From the NCBI GenBank assembly GCA_003600225.1, contig QZFT01000015.1, positions 62,001-126,000 of the forward strand: 64,000 nucleotides of DNA, given 5' to 3'. Below are positions 1 to 9,470 of this stretch, one piece after another; position 1 is the first letter of the stretch; each line of letters opens with the position of its first letter. The stretch is from Pseudonocardiaceae bacterium YIM PH 21723 (GTDB lineage Bacteria; Actinomycetota; Actinomycetes; Mycobacteriales; Pseudonocardiaceae). The notes beneath the pieces were generated by a model, which had not been told where the DNA came from, did no database searches, and was given only the letters and a program-made list of their open reading frames with translations. A program made the translations under genes and the position numbers.

Positions 1-1
1 G

Positions 2-367
2 CCCGCCACCGGGCGCAGCGTCACCATCCACGAGGACGAGGTGAACGGCCACACGCCGCGGGCCGGCCGGGACGCGCCGGTGTGGACCGGGCTGGATCGG
101 GACAAGTCGCAGAGCCAGGCACTGCGCTCGCTGAACCGGATCCTGCAACTGCCCCGGCTGGGCGGCGGCGAGCTGTACGCGGCGGTCCGCGGCCGCAGCG
201 GGCGGCGGGTCAAGGCGCCGATGGGCATCGGGTACATCGACACCAACGAGGGGCGCTGGACGACGCACCTGACGCCGGAGCGGTGGATCGTGGCCGCGCC
301 GGGTAGCCCGCAGGTCGTGGCCACCCGGCTCCAGGAGCTGAGCCGGCTCGCCCAAGCCCAGACCTGA
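2..367 (+). CDS. EspG-family ESX secretion-associated protein, C-terminal part (5' end outside window)
   Basis: The frame is open from base 2 to a TGA at 365-367, giving 121 residues of a protein that begins outside the window. Its C-terminal block (LPRLGGGELYAAVRGR, then a YIDTNEGRW segment) closely parallels the end of the complete EspG-like protein at 61892-62701 (LPRLGGGRIYAAGRD, YVDTEPGRW). EspG proteins are cytosolic chaperones that bind ESX/type VII substrates in mycobacteria; related genes occur across Pseudonocardiales. The assignment therefore rests on a paralogue inside the same window. The downstream regulator starts 3 nt after the stop, so the two may be co-transcribed. Confidence 0.75.
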   Translation, partial: PATGRSVTIHEDEVNGHTPRAGRDAPVWTGLDRDKSQSQALRSLNRILQLPRLGGGELYAAVRGRSGRRVKAPMGIGYIDTNEGRWTTHLTPERWIVAAPGSPQVVATRLQELSRLAQAQT

Positions 368-370
368 TCG

Positions 371-3300
371 GTGGAATTCCGGCTGCTGGGGCCGGTCGAG
401 ATCTACGACTCGGCCGGCGCGCTGGTCCCGGTCCGGGGCCGGATGGACCGCGCCCTGCTGGCCCTGCTGCTGCTCCACGCCAACCAGCAGGTGTCGGTCA
501 GCCATGTGCACGCCACGCTGTGGGACGGCGAGCCGCCGTCCGAGCAGACCTTCTGGAAGTACATCCGCGACCTGCGCAGCGTGCTGCGCCGAACCTTCGG
601 CGAGGCGGCGGAGATTCCCGTCCTGCGTGGCGCCTGCCGGGTGGACCTGGAGATCCGGCACGTCGACTATCACCGCTTCCACACCGGCCTGACCACGGCT
701 CGCACCGCGGATTCCCCGCAGGAGGCGGCCACCGCGGCCCGGAGCGCGCTGACCGAGTGGCGGGGCACGGCGCTGCAGAACCTCAACGAGGACACGGCCT
801 GGGTCCGGGAGCAACGCCAGTGGCTGGACGAACGACGGGGTGAGGCGTGGCGGCTGCTGCTGGCCAACGAGCTGGCACTCGGCCGCAACGACCAGGTTCT
901 CAGCGACATCGGCGAGCCGCTCGCACTCTGGCCGGACAGCGACACCCTGGTCGGCTACCGGATGCAGGCGTTGTACCGCAGCGGCCGGCAGTCCGACGCG
1001 TTGCGCGCCTTCCAGGAGTTCCGCGCCGATCTCGCCGACCGGCAGGGCGTGGATCCGGGCCCGGACCTCCAGGACCTGCACCAGCGGATCATCAGTGGGC
1101 AGGAGAGCCTGGCCGCGCCGCCACCCGAGCAGATCACGACGCTGCCCACGATGGTGCACACCCTGCCGTCCAGGCCGATGCTGGTCGGCCGGGGCGACGA
1201 GCTGGGCGGGCTCGTCGCCCTGCTCGACCCGGCGGCCGAGGGGAACAGCCGCACCGCGATCGTCGGGCTGCCCGGCGTCGGCAAGACCACGCTGGCCGTC
1301 GCCGCCGCGCACGAGGCGAGCGACGCCGGCTGGTTCGACGGCGGGGTGGTGTTCCTGGATCTGCGTGGCTACGACCCGGCCCCCGTCTCCGAGGAGGAGG
1401 CCCTCGCCTCGGTGTTGCGGGACCTGGGCGTACCCGACGACCGCATTCCACCGGCGATCACCGAACGGGTCGCGCTGTACCGGTCGCTACTGGCCGAGCG
1501 GGACCGGCGGGGTGAACGGCTGCTCGTGCTGGCCGACAACGCCTCGCAGAGCGGGCAGCTGCGCTCGATCCTGCCCGGTAAGGGGAAGCACCAGCTGCTG
1601 ATCACCAGTCGGCACACCATTGCTGACCTGGACGGAGTCCGGCTCGTGGACCTGACCATCCTCACTCCGGAGGCGGCGGTGGCGCTGCTGTCCGAGCATG
1701 TACGCGGTGCCCGCCCGCACGACGAGCGGGTGGCCACGGACCCGCAGGCGGCGCTGGAGGTGGCCCGGCTCTGCGGTCACCTCCCGCTGGCCCTGCGGAT
1801 CTGCGCGGCGCTGCTGGCCGATGATCCCGACCAGCCGGTCGGCGAACTGGTCGAGGCGCTCGCCGATCAGCAGCAGCGGCTGAGCACCCTCGGCTACGAC
1901 GAACGCACCGTGTACTCGGCGTTCGAACTGTCCTACCGGCGGCTGCCCGATCCGCACGCCCGGATGTTCCGGCTGCTCGCGCTGCACCCCGGACCGCAGG
2001 TCAGCACCGAGGCCGCCGCCGCGCTGGCCGAGCTGCCCGTCGACCGCGCCCGGCGGATCCTGCAGGAACTGCGCCGGGCCCATCTGGTCGAGGCCGGCCC
2101 GCACCGGGGCTGGTGGCGCAGCCACGACCTGATCACCCTGTTCGCCGCCGACCGGGTGCGGCAGGAGGAGGACGACGCCACGCGACAGCAGGCGGTCCGC
2201 CGGCTGCTGTTCCACTACCTGGACTCGGCGCGCGCGGCGGACCGGCTGCTGGGACCGTCCGGGCCCGGCACCTCGGGCCGGTTCGGCAGCAGAAAGGCGG
2301 CGTTGAACTGGCTGGATGTGGAGCGGGAAGGGCTGCCCGAGGTGTTCACGGTCGCCGTGCGGGAGGGCCTGGACCGCTACGTGTGCGACTTCGCCAAGCG
2401 GCTGCACCGCTACTTCGAGCTGCGGAAACACCCCGCGAACTGGATCTGGGTGCACCGCACCGCGCTGGACTGCGCGCGCCGGGCGGGCGATGAGCGGGAG
2501 GAGAGCTCCGCGCTGGATCACCTGGGTCAGGCGCTGTGTTACGCCCGCAAGTTCACCGAGGCCACCGAGCACTTCGAACGCGCGCTGTTGCTGGACCGGG
2601 AACACGGCGACGGCAACGCCGAGGCGAACGTGCTCTACAACCTCGGCAGGATCAACCGGGAGCGCAGGCAGCCGGCCGCCGCGATCGAGCACTACCGGGA
2701 GGCGCTGCGGCTGTTCCGGGACTGCGCCGACCGCCGGGGTGAGGCGCTCAGCCTGAACGGCCTGGGCGTGGTGAGCCAGGAGCAGCGCCGGCTCACCGAT
2801 GCCCTGACGCACTTCGAGCAGGCGTTGGCGATCTACCGCGAGATCGGCGACCGCCAGGAGGAGGCCATGACGTTGAACAACCTCGGCTCGGTGCTCCGCG
2901 ATCAACGGCGACCGGCGGAGGCGATCGTCTTCTTCCGGCAGGCGTTGCCGATCATGCACGAGCTCGGTGATCACCGCGGCGAGGCCGTGGCGCTGAACAA
3001 CCTGGGTTCGGCCCACCAGGAAGCCGGGCAACTCGACGAGGCGGCGGACTGCTACTCCCGGGCGGTGCCGCTGCACCGGGCCTGCCACGACCGGTGGGGC
3101 GAGGCGATCACGTTCAACAATCTCGGCCTGGTGCAGCAGGAACGGAACCTGACGGACGAGGCCATCGGCTGGTACCGGCAGGCGCTCGCTATCCACCGCG
3201 AGATCAACGACCGCCGGGAACAGGCCATCACGCTGACCAACCTCGGCGTGGCCTACCGGACACAGGACCGGCTGGCGGAGGCCGTCGAGCACCACCAGCA

Positions 3301-3502
3301 GGCGCTGGCCCTCTACCGGGAGGTCGGGGACAGCAGGCAACAGGCCGTCTGCCTGACCAATCTCGGGGTGGCGTACAGCGAATCCGGCCGGCCGGCGGAG
3401 GCGACCCACTGCTACGAGCTGGCGTTGCCGATCTACCAGGCGACCCAGGACGAGTGGGGCTGGCGGACGACGATGGACCACCTCAACGGAACCCGGGGGT
3501 GA
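371..3502 (+). CDS. AfsR/SARP-family regulator: winged helix, BTAD, NB-ARC ATPase, TPR
   Basis: This 1043-residue protein has the AfsR architecture. The N-terminus (MEFRLLGPVEI, residues 1-95) is the OmpR-like DNA-binding domain of SARPs, followed by a bacterial transcriptional activation domain to about residue 245. An NB-ARC ATPase follows with the P-loop GLPGVGKTT at 299-307 and the GLPLAL-like motif HLPLALRIC. About eight tetratricopeptide repeats of almost exactly 40 residues (120 bp in the DNA) run from about 711 to 1035. GTG at 371 is chosen because the protein then begins exactly at the SARP domain, 3 nt after the upstream stop. Such proteins activate secondary-metabolite or stress genes in an ATP-dependent way. 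The target is unknown; no biosynthetic cluster adjoins it. The 120-bp periodicity makes the 3' third prone to recombination. Confidence 0.9.
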   Translation: MEFRLLGPVEIYDSAGALVPVRGRMDRALLALLLLHANQQVSVSHVHATLWDGEPPSEQTFWKYIRDLRSVLRRTFGEAAEIPVLRGACRVDLEIRHVDYHRFHTGLTTARTADSPQEAATAARSALTEWRGTALQNLNEDTAWVREQRQWLDERRGEAWRLLLANELALGRNDQVLSDIGEPLALWPDSDTLVGYRMQALYRSGRQSDALRAFQEFRADLADRQGVDPGPDLQDLHQRIISGQESLAAPPPEQITTLPTMVHTLPSRPMLVGRGDELGGLVALLDPAAEGNSRTAIVGLPGVGKTTLAVAAAHEASDAGWFDGGVVFLDLRGYDPAPVSEEEALASVLRDLGVPDDRIPPAITERVALYRSLLAERDRRGERLLVLADNASQSGQLRSILPGKGKHQLLITSRHTIADLDGVRLVDLTILTPEAAVALLSEHVRGARPHDERVATDPQAALEVARLCGHLPLALRICAALLADDPDQPVGELVEALADQQQRLSTLGYDERTVYSAFELSYRRLPDPHARMFRLLALHPGPQVSTEAAAALAELPVDRARRILQELRRAHLVEAGPHRGWWRSHDLITLFAADRVRQEEDDATRQQAVRRLLFHYLDSARAADRLLGPSGPGTSGRFGSRKAALNWLDVEREGLPEVFTVAVREGLDRYVCDFAKRLHRYFELRKHPANWIWVHRTALDCARRAGDEREESSALDHLGQALCYARKFTEATEHFERALLLDREHGDGNAEANVLYNLGRINRERRQPAAAIEHYREALRLFRDCADRRGEALSLNGLGVVSQEQRRLTDALTHFEQALAIYREIGDRQEEAMTLNNLGSVLRDQRRPAEAIVFFRQALPIMHELGDHRGEAVALNNLGSAHQEAGQLDEAADCYSRAVPLHRACHDRWGEAITFNNLGLVQQERNLTDEAIGWYRQALAIHREINDRREQAITLTNLGVAYRTQDRLAEAVEHHQQALALYREVGDSRQQAVCLTNLGVAYSESGRPAEATHCYELALPIYQATQDEWGWRTTMDHLNGTRG

Positions 3503-3536
3503 CGCCGGGGGTTGGGGGGTCGGGGCTGGGGGGCGG

Positions 3537-4000
3537 GGCTGGGTCTGGCCTTTTGTCGAAGGCGGCTTTGGAGGGGGAGACGGGTTCGGGGCGCGGGTCT
3601 TTCCTGCCGGCGTGTCGGGTGGGGGCACGCCAGTCTGGTGGTCGGGCCGCTGCGCGGGTTACCTGAGCCCACTTGTCGCGGCTTTTATCCACGACAGGTG
3701 GCACTTGTCGTGACTAATAACCACGACAAGTGGGGCGACACGCTGCGAAAACAGGTCGACACGCCGTAATGAGTGTCCATTGTGGACGGTTAGTACCTGA
3801 AGGACGCCTCCGTTTACCTGAGGTAAACGAAGGACACCTTCAGTGCGCTCAAGTAAACGATGGCGTCCTTCAGGTCCTCCGCGGAAGCGGCCCTGACCAC
3901 CAGACAGGCGTGCCCCCACCAGACAGCCAGGCAGGAAAGACAGGCCCCCAAGCCCGTCTCCCCCTCCAAAGCCGCTTTCGACGAACCGCCAGACCCAGCC
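3537..4000. repeat. Composite intergenic inverted-repeat element, copy A
   Basis: Outer arms are inverted: 3555-3584 (gtcgaaggcggctttggagg onward) pairs with 3953-3982 with one mismatch, and pairing resumes further out (ggctgggtctgg at 3537-3548 with ccagacccagcc at 3989-4000). Inside, in order, lie tandem hairpins built on acttgtcgtg (about 3671-3731), a gcgacacgctgcg block, the palindrome gtccattgtggac (3775-3787) and a ctgaaggacgcc/ggcgtccttcag hairpin (about 3797-3873). It lies between convergent genes, ending 14 bp from the cvnD stop. There is no coding capacity and no obvious target-site duplication. Related copies lie at 10482, 15461, 32130 and 52250. Confidence 0.85.
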
Positions 4001-4013
4001 CCGGCAGCCGGGG

Positions 4014-4613
4014 TTACTGGGCGACGGCCATCCACTGACGCATGGCGTGCTCGACCAGGTTGATCAGCGCCTGCTTGGTGGACTCGCGGTTGCGCGCGTC
4101 GCAGGTGATGATCGGGACGTTCTCGTCGATGGTCAGCGCCTCGCGGACGTCCTCGATCCGGTGGTGCAGCATGCCGTCGAAGCAGTTCAGCGCCACCACG
4201 TACGGCAGGCCGCGGTCGTCGAAGAAGTCGATCGAGGCGAAGGCGTCGGCCAGCCGGCGGGTGTCCACCAGGACGACCGCGCCGATGGCGCCCTTGACCA
4301 GGTCGTCCCACATGAACCAGAACCGGTGCTGGCCGGGCGTGCCGAACAGGTAGAGGATCAGGTCGCTGTCCAGCGAAACGCGGCCGAAGTCCATGGCGAC
4401 CGTGGTGGTGACCTTGCCCGGGGTCTTCGTCAGGTCGTCGACACCGACGCTGGCCTCGGTCATCACCGCCTCGGTGGTCAACGGGACGATCTCGGACACC
4501 GACCCGACGAAGGTCGTCTTGCCCACACCGAACCCACCGGCCACGACGATCTTCGCCGAGGTGGTGGCGTGTTTGGTGTCCGGCGAGGCCGGATCAGAGC
4601 CTGCGGAGGCCAC
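4014..4613 (-). CDS. cvnD: Conservon GTPase CvnD (MglA/Ras-like small G protein)
   Basis: This 199-residue protein carries the P-loop GGFGVGKTT near its N-terminus, the switch/G3-like LFGTPGQHRFW, and the G4 position replaced by ALNCFDG, as is usual in the ATP/GTP-binding protein of actinobacterial conservons. The cvn gene order (sensor, roadblock, DUF742, GTPase) is known from Streptomyces, where the products form a membrane-associated complex reminiscent of eukaryotic G-protein signalling. Its start overlaps the cvnC end by 20 bp, indicating translational coupling. It is the last gene of the operon, and composite element A begins 14 bp beyond its stop. Confidence 0.92.
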   Translation of the reverse strand: MASAGSDPASPDTKHATTSAKIVVAGGFGVGKTTFVGSVSEIVPLTTEAVMTEASVGVDDLTKTPGKVTTTVAMDFGRVSLDSDLILYLFGTPGQHRFWFMWDDLVKGAIGAVVLVDTRRLADAFASIDFFDDRGLPYVVALNCFDGMLHHRIEDVREALTIDENVPIITCDARNRESTKQALINLVEHAMRQWMAVAQ

Positions 4614-5277
4614 TCAGCACCCTCTCAAGGAACGCGAGCGACGGTCGGTCGCCCATGACCAAACCGCCCTGGTGAACGAGCACAAGCCCCAGGCCGGCCA
4701 TGTCACCGATCAGGACCCGGACCACGCCGAGCGGCAGTCGCAGGTGCGCGGCGATCTCCGCCACGGACCGCGTCTCCAGGCAGAGACCGCAGATCGATCG
4801 GTGTTCAGGAAGTTCAGCAGCCGACTCGCGGCCGTATTCGCTGGTCGAGATCAGCGCTTCGATCGCCAGATCATAGTCCGGCCGGGTACGGCCACCGGTA
4901 CGCGCGTAGGGGCGCACCAACAGGCCGGAGTCCAGGAACGGATCCGGCTCCGGTTCGGGGGCCTTCTGGTAGTTCGGCAGGTCGACAGCGCTGATCGGGC
5001 CGCTGGGCAACTCGTGCCTGCCCGGCTCGTAATAGCCCTGGTCGTAGGCGTCCTCCATGGGCGCCCTGGTGCCGAAGAGCTGGCTGCTGGGGCCGCCGAA
5101 CAGGCCGTCCCCTTCGAAGGCAGCCCGGCCCGGGAGTTCGTCCTCGAAGCTGGGACGGGGGATGTCCAACTCGCCGGACTCCTCGTAGGCGTCGTCGAAG
5201 TCGTACCGCTCGGCGTTGAACCGGCCGTGTGTGGCGTCGTAGGCGTCCCGCCAACCGTCGCCATATCCCTGGCTCAT
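4594..5277 (-). CDS. cvnC: Conservon DUF742 protein CvnC
   Basis: This 227-residue protein has a DUF742 domain in its C-terminal half (RPYARTGGRTRP, then CGLCLETRSVAEIAAHLRL and the winged-helix-like end GVVRVLIGDMAGLGLVLVH). The N-terminal 100 residues are acidic, aromatic-rich and low in complexity (many D, E, Y, F, P), longer than in a minimal DUF742 protein. A GGAGG lies about 10 nt before the ATG at 5277. In conservons this protein bridges the roadblock protein and the GTPase. It lies 19 nt after cvnB and overlaps cvnD by 20 bp. Confidence 0.9.
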   Translation of the reverse strand: MSQGYGDGWRDAYDATHGRFNAERYDFDDAYEESGELDIPRPSFEDELPGRAAFEGDGLFGGPSSQLFGTRAPMEDAYDQGYYEPGRHELPSGPISAVDLPNYQKAPEPEPDPFLDSGLLVRPYARTGGRTRPDYDLAIEALISTSEYGRESAAELPEHRSICGLCLETRSVAEIAAHLRLPLGVVRVLIGDMAGLGLVLVHQGGLVMGDRPSLAFLERVLSGLRRL

Positions 5278-5296
5278 TGGGACTCACCTCCGCCGT

Positions 5297-5719
5297 TCAT
5301 CGCCGCACCGCGCCCTGCAGCTGAGCGCGCAGTTCCGGGGTCAGCTGCTGGCCGACCCGCTCCACCAGCAACGTCATCTCGTAGGCCACCAGGCCGATGT
5401 CGCAGTTGGGCGCGGCCAGCACGGCCAGGCAGGAGCCGTCGCTGATCGACATGAGGAACAGGTAGCCCCGCTCCATCTCCACCACGGTCTGCGCGACCTC
5501 GCCGGCCTCGAAGCACCGGGCGGCGCCCTTGGTCAGGCTCACCAGGCCGGAGGACACCGCGGACAACTGCTCCGCTCTGTCCCGGGGCAGACCGCGGGAA
5601 CTGGCCAGCAGCAGACCATCGGCGGAGACGACCACCGCGTGCGCAGCACCGGGGACTCGACGGACAAAGTCGGTAATGAGCCAACCAAACGTCCCAGGCT
5701 GCTGTCCGGTCACACTCAT
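5297..5719 (-). CDS. cvnB: Conservon roadblock/LC7 protein CvnB
   Basis: This 140-residue roadblock/LC7 domain protein includes [19 protein letters not shown] and [15 protein letters not shown], the N-terminal signature of actinobacterial roadblock proteins, and [20 protein letters not shown] in the beta-sheet core. Roadblock proteins act as GTPase regulators or scaffolds, here presumably for CvnD. A strong ribosome-binding sequence (gaggagaagg) precedes the ATG at 5719, and the start overlaps the cvnA stop in an ATGA arrangement (5716-5719). Confidence 0.92.
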   Translation of the reverse strand: MSVTGQQPGTFGWLITDFVRRVPGAAHAVVVSADGLLLASSRGLPRDRAEQLSAVSSGLVSLTKGAARCFEAGEVAQTVVEMERGYLFLMSISDGSCLAVLAAPNCDIGLVAYEMTLLVERVGQQLTPELRAQLQGAVRR

Positions 5720-8700
5720 TCCTTCTCCTCATGGTTACCGCCGCGTACAGGTAGTGAATCGTCCGTCGCCTCGCCGGATGTTTCAAGTCCGGGGGAAAAC
5801 TCGTGCCTACCTCGACGCAAACCCTGCTGGAAATTACTGAAACGACCGCGAATCTTTTCCGCTGAACGGGGTTCGGCCCGCGGAACCAGCACCGTTCCCT
5901 GGCCGACGGCCGCCGGCCGGGTGGCCTTCGGACCGCCCGCGGAACCGGGCACCAGGTTGGCCTTGGGCACCCGCTTGGGCAGCCCGGCGGGGGTCAGCGG
6001 AGCCTCTTCCTCCCGCTCCAGCAGCGCCTGTGCCGCCTCCCATCCGGCGTCACCGGGCGAGGACCACTCGGGGCTCTCCTCGGCGGCGACGGGGATCTCC
6101 GGCTGCGGCTCCTCGACCTTGACCGGCTCGGCCTTGATCGTGGCCGGCTCGGGTCGTTCCACCCGCTCCGGTCGCTCGGGCCGTTCCGGTCGCTTGGGCA
6201 GCGGCCTGCCGTTGCCGTTGGCCGGAACCGGAATGTACTGGGTGCCCGCCGAGGTGGCCGACGGAGTCACCGCGGGCTTCTTCGGCTCTTCCTCAGGTTC
6301 CGGCTGTTCGGCGGCAGCGGGTTCGATGCCGAAGTCCGGCTTCTCGGACGGAACCGCCGCGGCGCTCCCGTTCGGGGCGTCGGACTTGAACCACTGCGAG
6401 AGCACCTCCTCGTAGATGGGCAGCCGCTCGGTGGGCGCGTCCACGTAGGTGGGTGCGGAGGTGTCCTCCAGCCCCGGGTCGGGCCTCTTCCCGGTCACCA
6501 TCGGGTGCGACGGGACGAACTCGTGCTGCTGCGGCTGGGGCTCCGCCTCCGCCTCTGCCTCCTGGGCAGCGGCGGCGGCAGCGGCCCGCTCATTGGCCGC
6601 GGCTACCTGCGGCAGCACCCGGACATCGGTGCGTTCCACCTCAGGGATCTCGTCCTGCGGCTCGGGTTCCGGCTCGGCCAGCTGCTGCGGCCCCGGCCAC
6701 CCGGACTCGGTCTCCTCCACGTCGCGTTGATCGCCACCGAACTCGGCGAACAGGTCACCGGTGTACTCCGGCTCCTGCTCGTCCTCCTCGTCGGGAAGCT
6801 CCGGCAGGTGCACGATTCCGGTGGCCTCACCGCTGCCGCTGGACACCGAGGTGACCACGATCGGGATGTTCGGCAGCGAGTGCTCGACGGTCGGCGGCGA
6901 CTGCTCGGCGGTCTGCTGGGACGGCGGCGGCGTGGTCTGCTCGATGGCCGGCACGAATCCGGTGCTGGCCATCGCGCTGACCAGGTCGGCGGGTACGAGC
7001 ACCACGGCGCGCACACCACTGCCCGCCTCGTCGTTGCCCCGCAGCCGGACCTTGATGTCGTGCCGCTTCGCCAGCCGCGCGACCACGTACAGGCCCATGC
7101 GGCGGGACACCGCGACGTCCACCTCGGGTGGCTCGGCCAGCCGCTGGTTGAGCTCGGAGAGCTCAGCGGGCTTCAGACCGACACCCTGGTCGTAGATCTC
7201 CACGTACAGCTCGCCGCGCTGGGTCTCCGAGCTGCGGACCTGCACCTGCGTCTCCGGGTCGGAGAAGGCGGTGGCATTGTCCAGCAGCTCGGCGATCAGG
7301 TGCACGAGGTCGTTGACCGCGCGGCCCTGGACGGCCAGGTCGGGCGAGCCGGCCACCTGCACCCGGGCGTACTGCTCGACCTCGGACTGGGCGGCGCCCA
7401 GCACCTCGGAGATCGGCACCGGCTTGGTGAGCCGCCGGGTCAGGTCGGTGCCGGAGAGCACCAGCAGGTTCTCGCTGTTGCGCCGCATTCGCGTCGCCAG
7501 GTGGTCCAGCTCGAACAGGTTGGACAGCTGGTCCGGGTCCTGCTCGTCGCGCTCCAGCTTGTCGATCAGCGACAGCTGCCGCTCGACGAGTGCCTGCGAG
7601 CGGCGGGACAGGTTCACGAACATCGCGTTGACGTTCTCCCGCAGCAGCGCCTGCTCGGCCGCGAGCCGTACCGCCTCGCCGTGCACCACGTCGAAGGACC
7701 GGGCGACCTCGCCCAGCTCTTCGGTGGTGTGCACCGGCACCGGCTGGATCGCGGTCTTGGACGCCGTGACCGGGTCCGGGGACGCGAGGATCGTGCGCAC
7801 CGCCTCCGGCAGCCAGCGGTCGGCGACCTGCAGCGCGGTCGTCCGCAGCACGCGCAGCGGGACGAGCAGCGAGCGGGCCACGAAGAAGGTCATCACCAGG
7901 GCCAGGATCAGCACGAACAGCACCACGGCCGAGTCGCGGATCGCGGACGCCTGGGCGTCCGAGGCCGCATCGGTGGACTTCTCGGACAAGGCGTCCAGCA
8001 TCTTGTTCTGGACCTGGCTGAGCGTGCCGGTGATCGCGACGGCGCTGGTCCGCCACACCTCGGAGGACTGGTTGAGCGGGCCACCGGCAAGGGCGATGGC
8101 CGTTTCCTCCATGTTGTTGGCCTTGTCGTTCAGCAGGCCGGTCACCGTGTCGTCGAAGATGCCGCGCTGGTCCTCCGTGGCCGAGGCCCGGAAGTCGTCG
8201 ATCGCCGCGTCCATCCGGGCGTCGGCATCGAGTAGCTCCCGGTCCTCACCGGGGGCGAAGCTGTTGCGCAGGAAGGCGCCGGTCAGCAGCGAGGTCTTGA
8301 TCGCCGCCTGTTCCTTGGCCTTCGCGATGGCGTCGGCGGCCAGCTGCAGCTGGGTGATCGACCGGTCACTGGCCGCGGCCACCGTCTGGCTGGCCAGGGC
8401 CAGCAGCGGAACGATGGCGACGGTGTAGTTGCCCTGGACCGCGGTCGACGGGTACTTGCTGCTGTCGGCGATCAGCACGTTGCGCGCGTTCTTCAACCGG
8501 TTGACCTGGTCGAGCGCGGACGTGAACTGGCGGCCGACCTCGTCCGGCAGATCACCCTTGGCATCGCTGATGCCCTGGGTGAGCGCGGAGACGGCGTCAT
8601 CGACGCGCTGCTGCTGGCGGACCAGGAACTGCTTGTTGGGCACCGATCTGTTGACGGAGAAGATGGTGGCCAGGTCCCGCTCCTCCTGGAGCCGGCGGAC

Positions 8701-8991
8701 CACTTCGGCCACCTTGTACTGCAGCTGTACCTGAGTGGCCAGCTGCCCGAGTTGCCCGGCGGCGAGGATGTCCGATCGGACCCTCAGCCCACCCAGGGCC
8801 AACGCCGCGATCGTCGGAATCAACAGGATCGCGATCAGCTTGGTGGACAGCCGCCAGTTGCGCAGCCTCCATCTGGAGGCACGCTGATAGGGCCCTGCGA
8901 TCAGGCCTGTATCAAATCGCCCCGCAGGACCGCCGGGGTCCTCCACATAGGTCACCGACTCAATCCCTCGCTCAGCCGCTTGAGCGCCCAT
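5716..8991 (-). CDS. cvnA: Conservon sensor histidine kinase CvnA (nitrate/nitrite-sensing-like)
   Basis: This is a 1091-residue membrane histidine kinase. A first membrane helix ([19 protein letters not shown]) is followed by a large extracytoplasmic helical region resembling the NIT sensing domain, a second helix ([18 protein letters not shown]), a HAMP segment, a dimerisation helix with a candidate phospho-His in [11 protein letters not shown], and a HATPase domain (N-box [14 protein letters not shown]-box DQGVGLKP). From about residue 690 the protein is a long Pro/Glu/Ala-rich tail, probably disordered. It is the first gene of cvnABCD. The ligand is unknown. Upstream lies a 479-bp divergent intergenic region. 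The ATG at 8991 is the longest reasonable start; a downstream start cannot be excluded. Confidence 0.9.
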   Translation of the reverse strand: MGAQAAERGIESVTYVEDPGGPAGRFDTGLIAGPYQRASRWRLRNWRLSTKLIAILLIPTIAALALGGLRVRSDILAAGQLGQLATQVQLQYKVAEVVRRLQEERDLATIFSVNRSVPNKQFLVRQQQRVDDAVSALTQGISDAKGDLPDEVGRQFTSALDQVNRLKNARNVLIADSSKYPSTAVQGNYTVAIVPLLALASQTVAAASDRSITQLQLAADAIAKAKEQAAIKTSLLTGAFLRNSFAPGEDRELLDADARMDAAIDDFRASATEDQRGIFDDTVTGLLNDKANNMEETAIALAGGPLNQSSEVWRTSAVAITGTLSQVQNKMLDALSEKSTDAASDAQASAIRDSAVVLFVLILALVMTFFVARSLLVPLRVLRTTALQVADRWLPEAVRTILASPDPVTASKTAIQPVPVHTTEELGEVARSFDVVHGEAVRLAAEQALLRENVNAMFVNLSRRSQALVERQLSLIDKLERDEQDPDQLSNLFELDHLATRMRRNSENLLVLSGTDLTRRLTKPVPISEVLGAAQSEVEQYARVQVAGSPDLAVQGRAVNDLVHLIAELLDNATAFSDPETQVQVRSSETQRGELYVEIYDQGVGLKPAELSELNQRLAEPPEVDVAVSRRMGLYVVARLAKRHDIKVRLRGNDEAGSGVRAVVLVPADLVSAMASTGFVPAIEQTTPPPSQQTAEQSPPTVEHSLPNIPIVVTSVSSGSGEATGIVHLPELPDEEDEQEPEYTGDLFAEFGGDQRDVEETESGWPGPQQLAEPEPEPQDEIPEVERTDVRVLPQVAAANERAAAAAAAQEAEAEAEPQPQQHEFVPSHPMVTGKRPDPGLEDTSAPTYVDAPTERLPIYEEVLSQWFKSDAPNGSAAAVPSEKPDFGIEPAAAEQPEPEEEPKKPAVTPSATSAGTQYIPVPANGNGRPLPKRPERPERPERVERPEPATIKAEPVKVEEPQPEIPVAAEESPEWSSPGDAGWEAAQALLEREEEAPLTPAGLPKRVPKANLVPGSAGGPKATRPAAVGQGTVLVPRAEPRSAEKIRGRFSNFQQGLRRGRHEFSPGLETSGEATDDSLPVRGGNHEEKE

Positions 8992-9470
8992 TTGGTCATG
9001 CTCGCGTCGTCAGCTCTTCCCGCAAAGAACGGACTACACGTAGTACATACCTACACTGCGTACATACCGGTCACTGGGCTTCCATTACCTTCCCGAAAGC
9101 AGTGCCCGGTCCCTCCCGCCGGACCGAGTGAAAACTCGCGGTTCGGCCGAATTGCAGCACAGTACCCCGCCCGCACGCCAGTAGGACCGTCACAGAGCGC
9201 CATGGTTGTTACAACATCATGGTCTCCGTTGAGCACTGCACCTTGCACCAATGAGAGTAGTGCTTAAGACCACTTACACGGAAGGTTCGTGTCCCGTCCA
9301 CCCACTTGCGGGCACCAGTCACTCGGAAGTGTGAGCGCAGCCCTTCCGGTGGTAGGTACCCTCCTGGAATGCTGGAGCCCCAGCCGTCCTAATGGACGTA
9401 GCTCCCTGCTCGGGATGGCTGGTATTTACTGGTTACCAGGACGTTATAAAACCCGCAAGAGGTCTTGAGG
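8992..9470. promoter_or_regulatory. Divergent intergenic region between cvnA and a substrate-binding protein gene
   Basis: No convincing gene is visible in 479 bp. The region is lower in G+C than its surroundings and should hold promoters for both flanking genes. A direct repeat GTACATACC occurs at 9043-9051 and 9060-9068, 17 bp from start to start and therefore near two helical turns, as an operator might be. The ribosome-binding sequence of the rightward gene (aagagg, about 9457-9462) is at its end. Confidence 0.4.

Noticed and set aside
2503..3480. 120-bp tandem DNA repeat
   Set aside because: The periodicity is explained by 40-residue TPR units in the AfsR-type protein.
371..3502. Antiphage NLR-type defence gene
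   Set aside because: Although it has NB-ARC and TPR domains, the N-terminus is a clear SARP DNA-binding plus BTAD domain, so a transcription-activator role is more likely.
3537..4000. CRISPR array or insertion sequence
   Set aside because: Repeats are inverted hairpins without unique equal-length spacers, and no transposase or target-site duplication could be seen.
6505..8235. 576-codon open frame on the plus strand opposite cvnA, and similar long frames elsewhere (1487-3628, 14093-15448, 21926-23920, 28111-29637, 36209-37645, 39988-41841)
   Set aside because: They are antisense shadows of well-recognised genes, typical of high-GC DNA; their translations are rich in Arg, Gly, Leu and His and show no family motifs.
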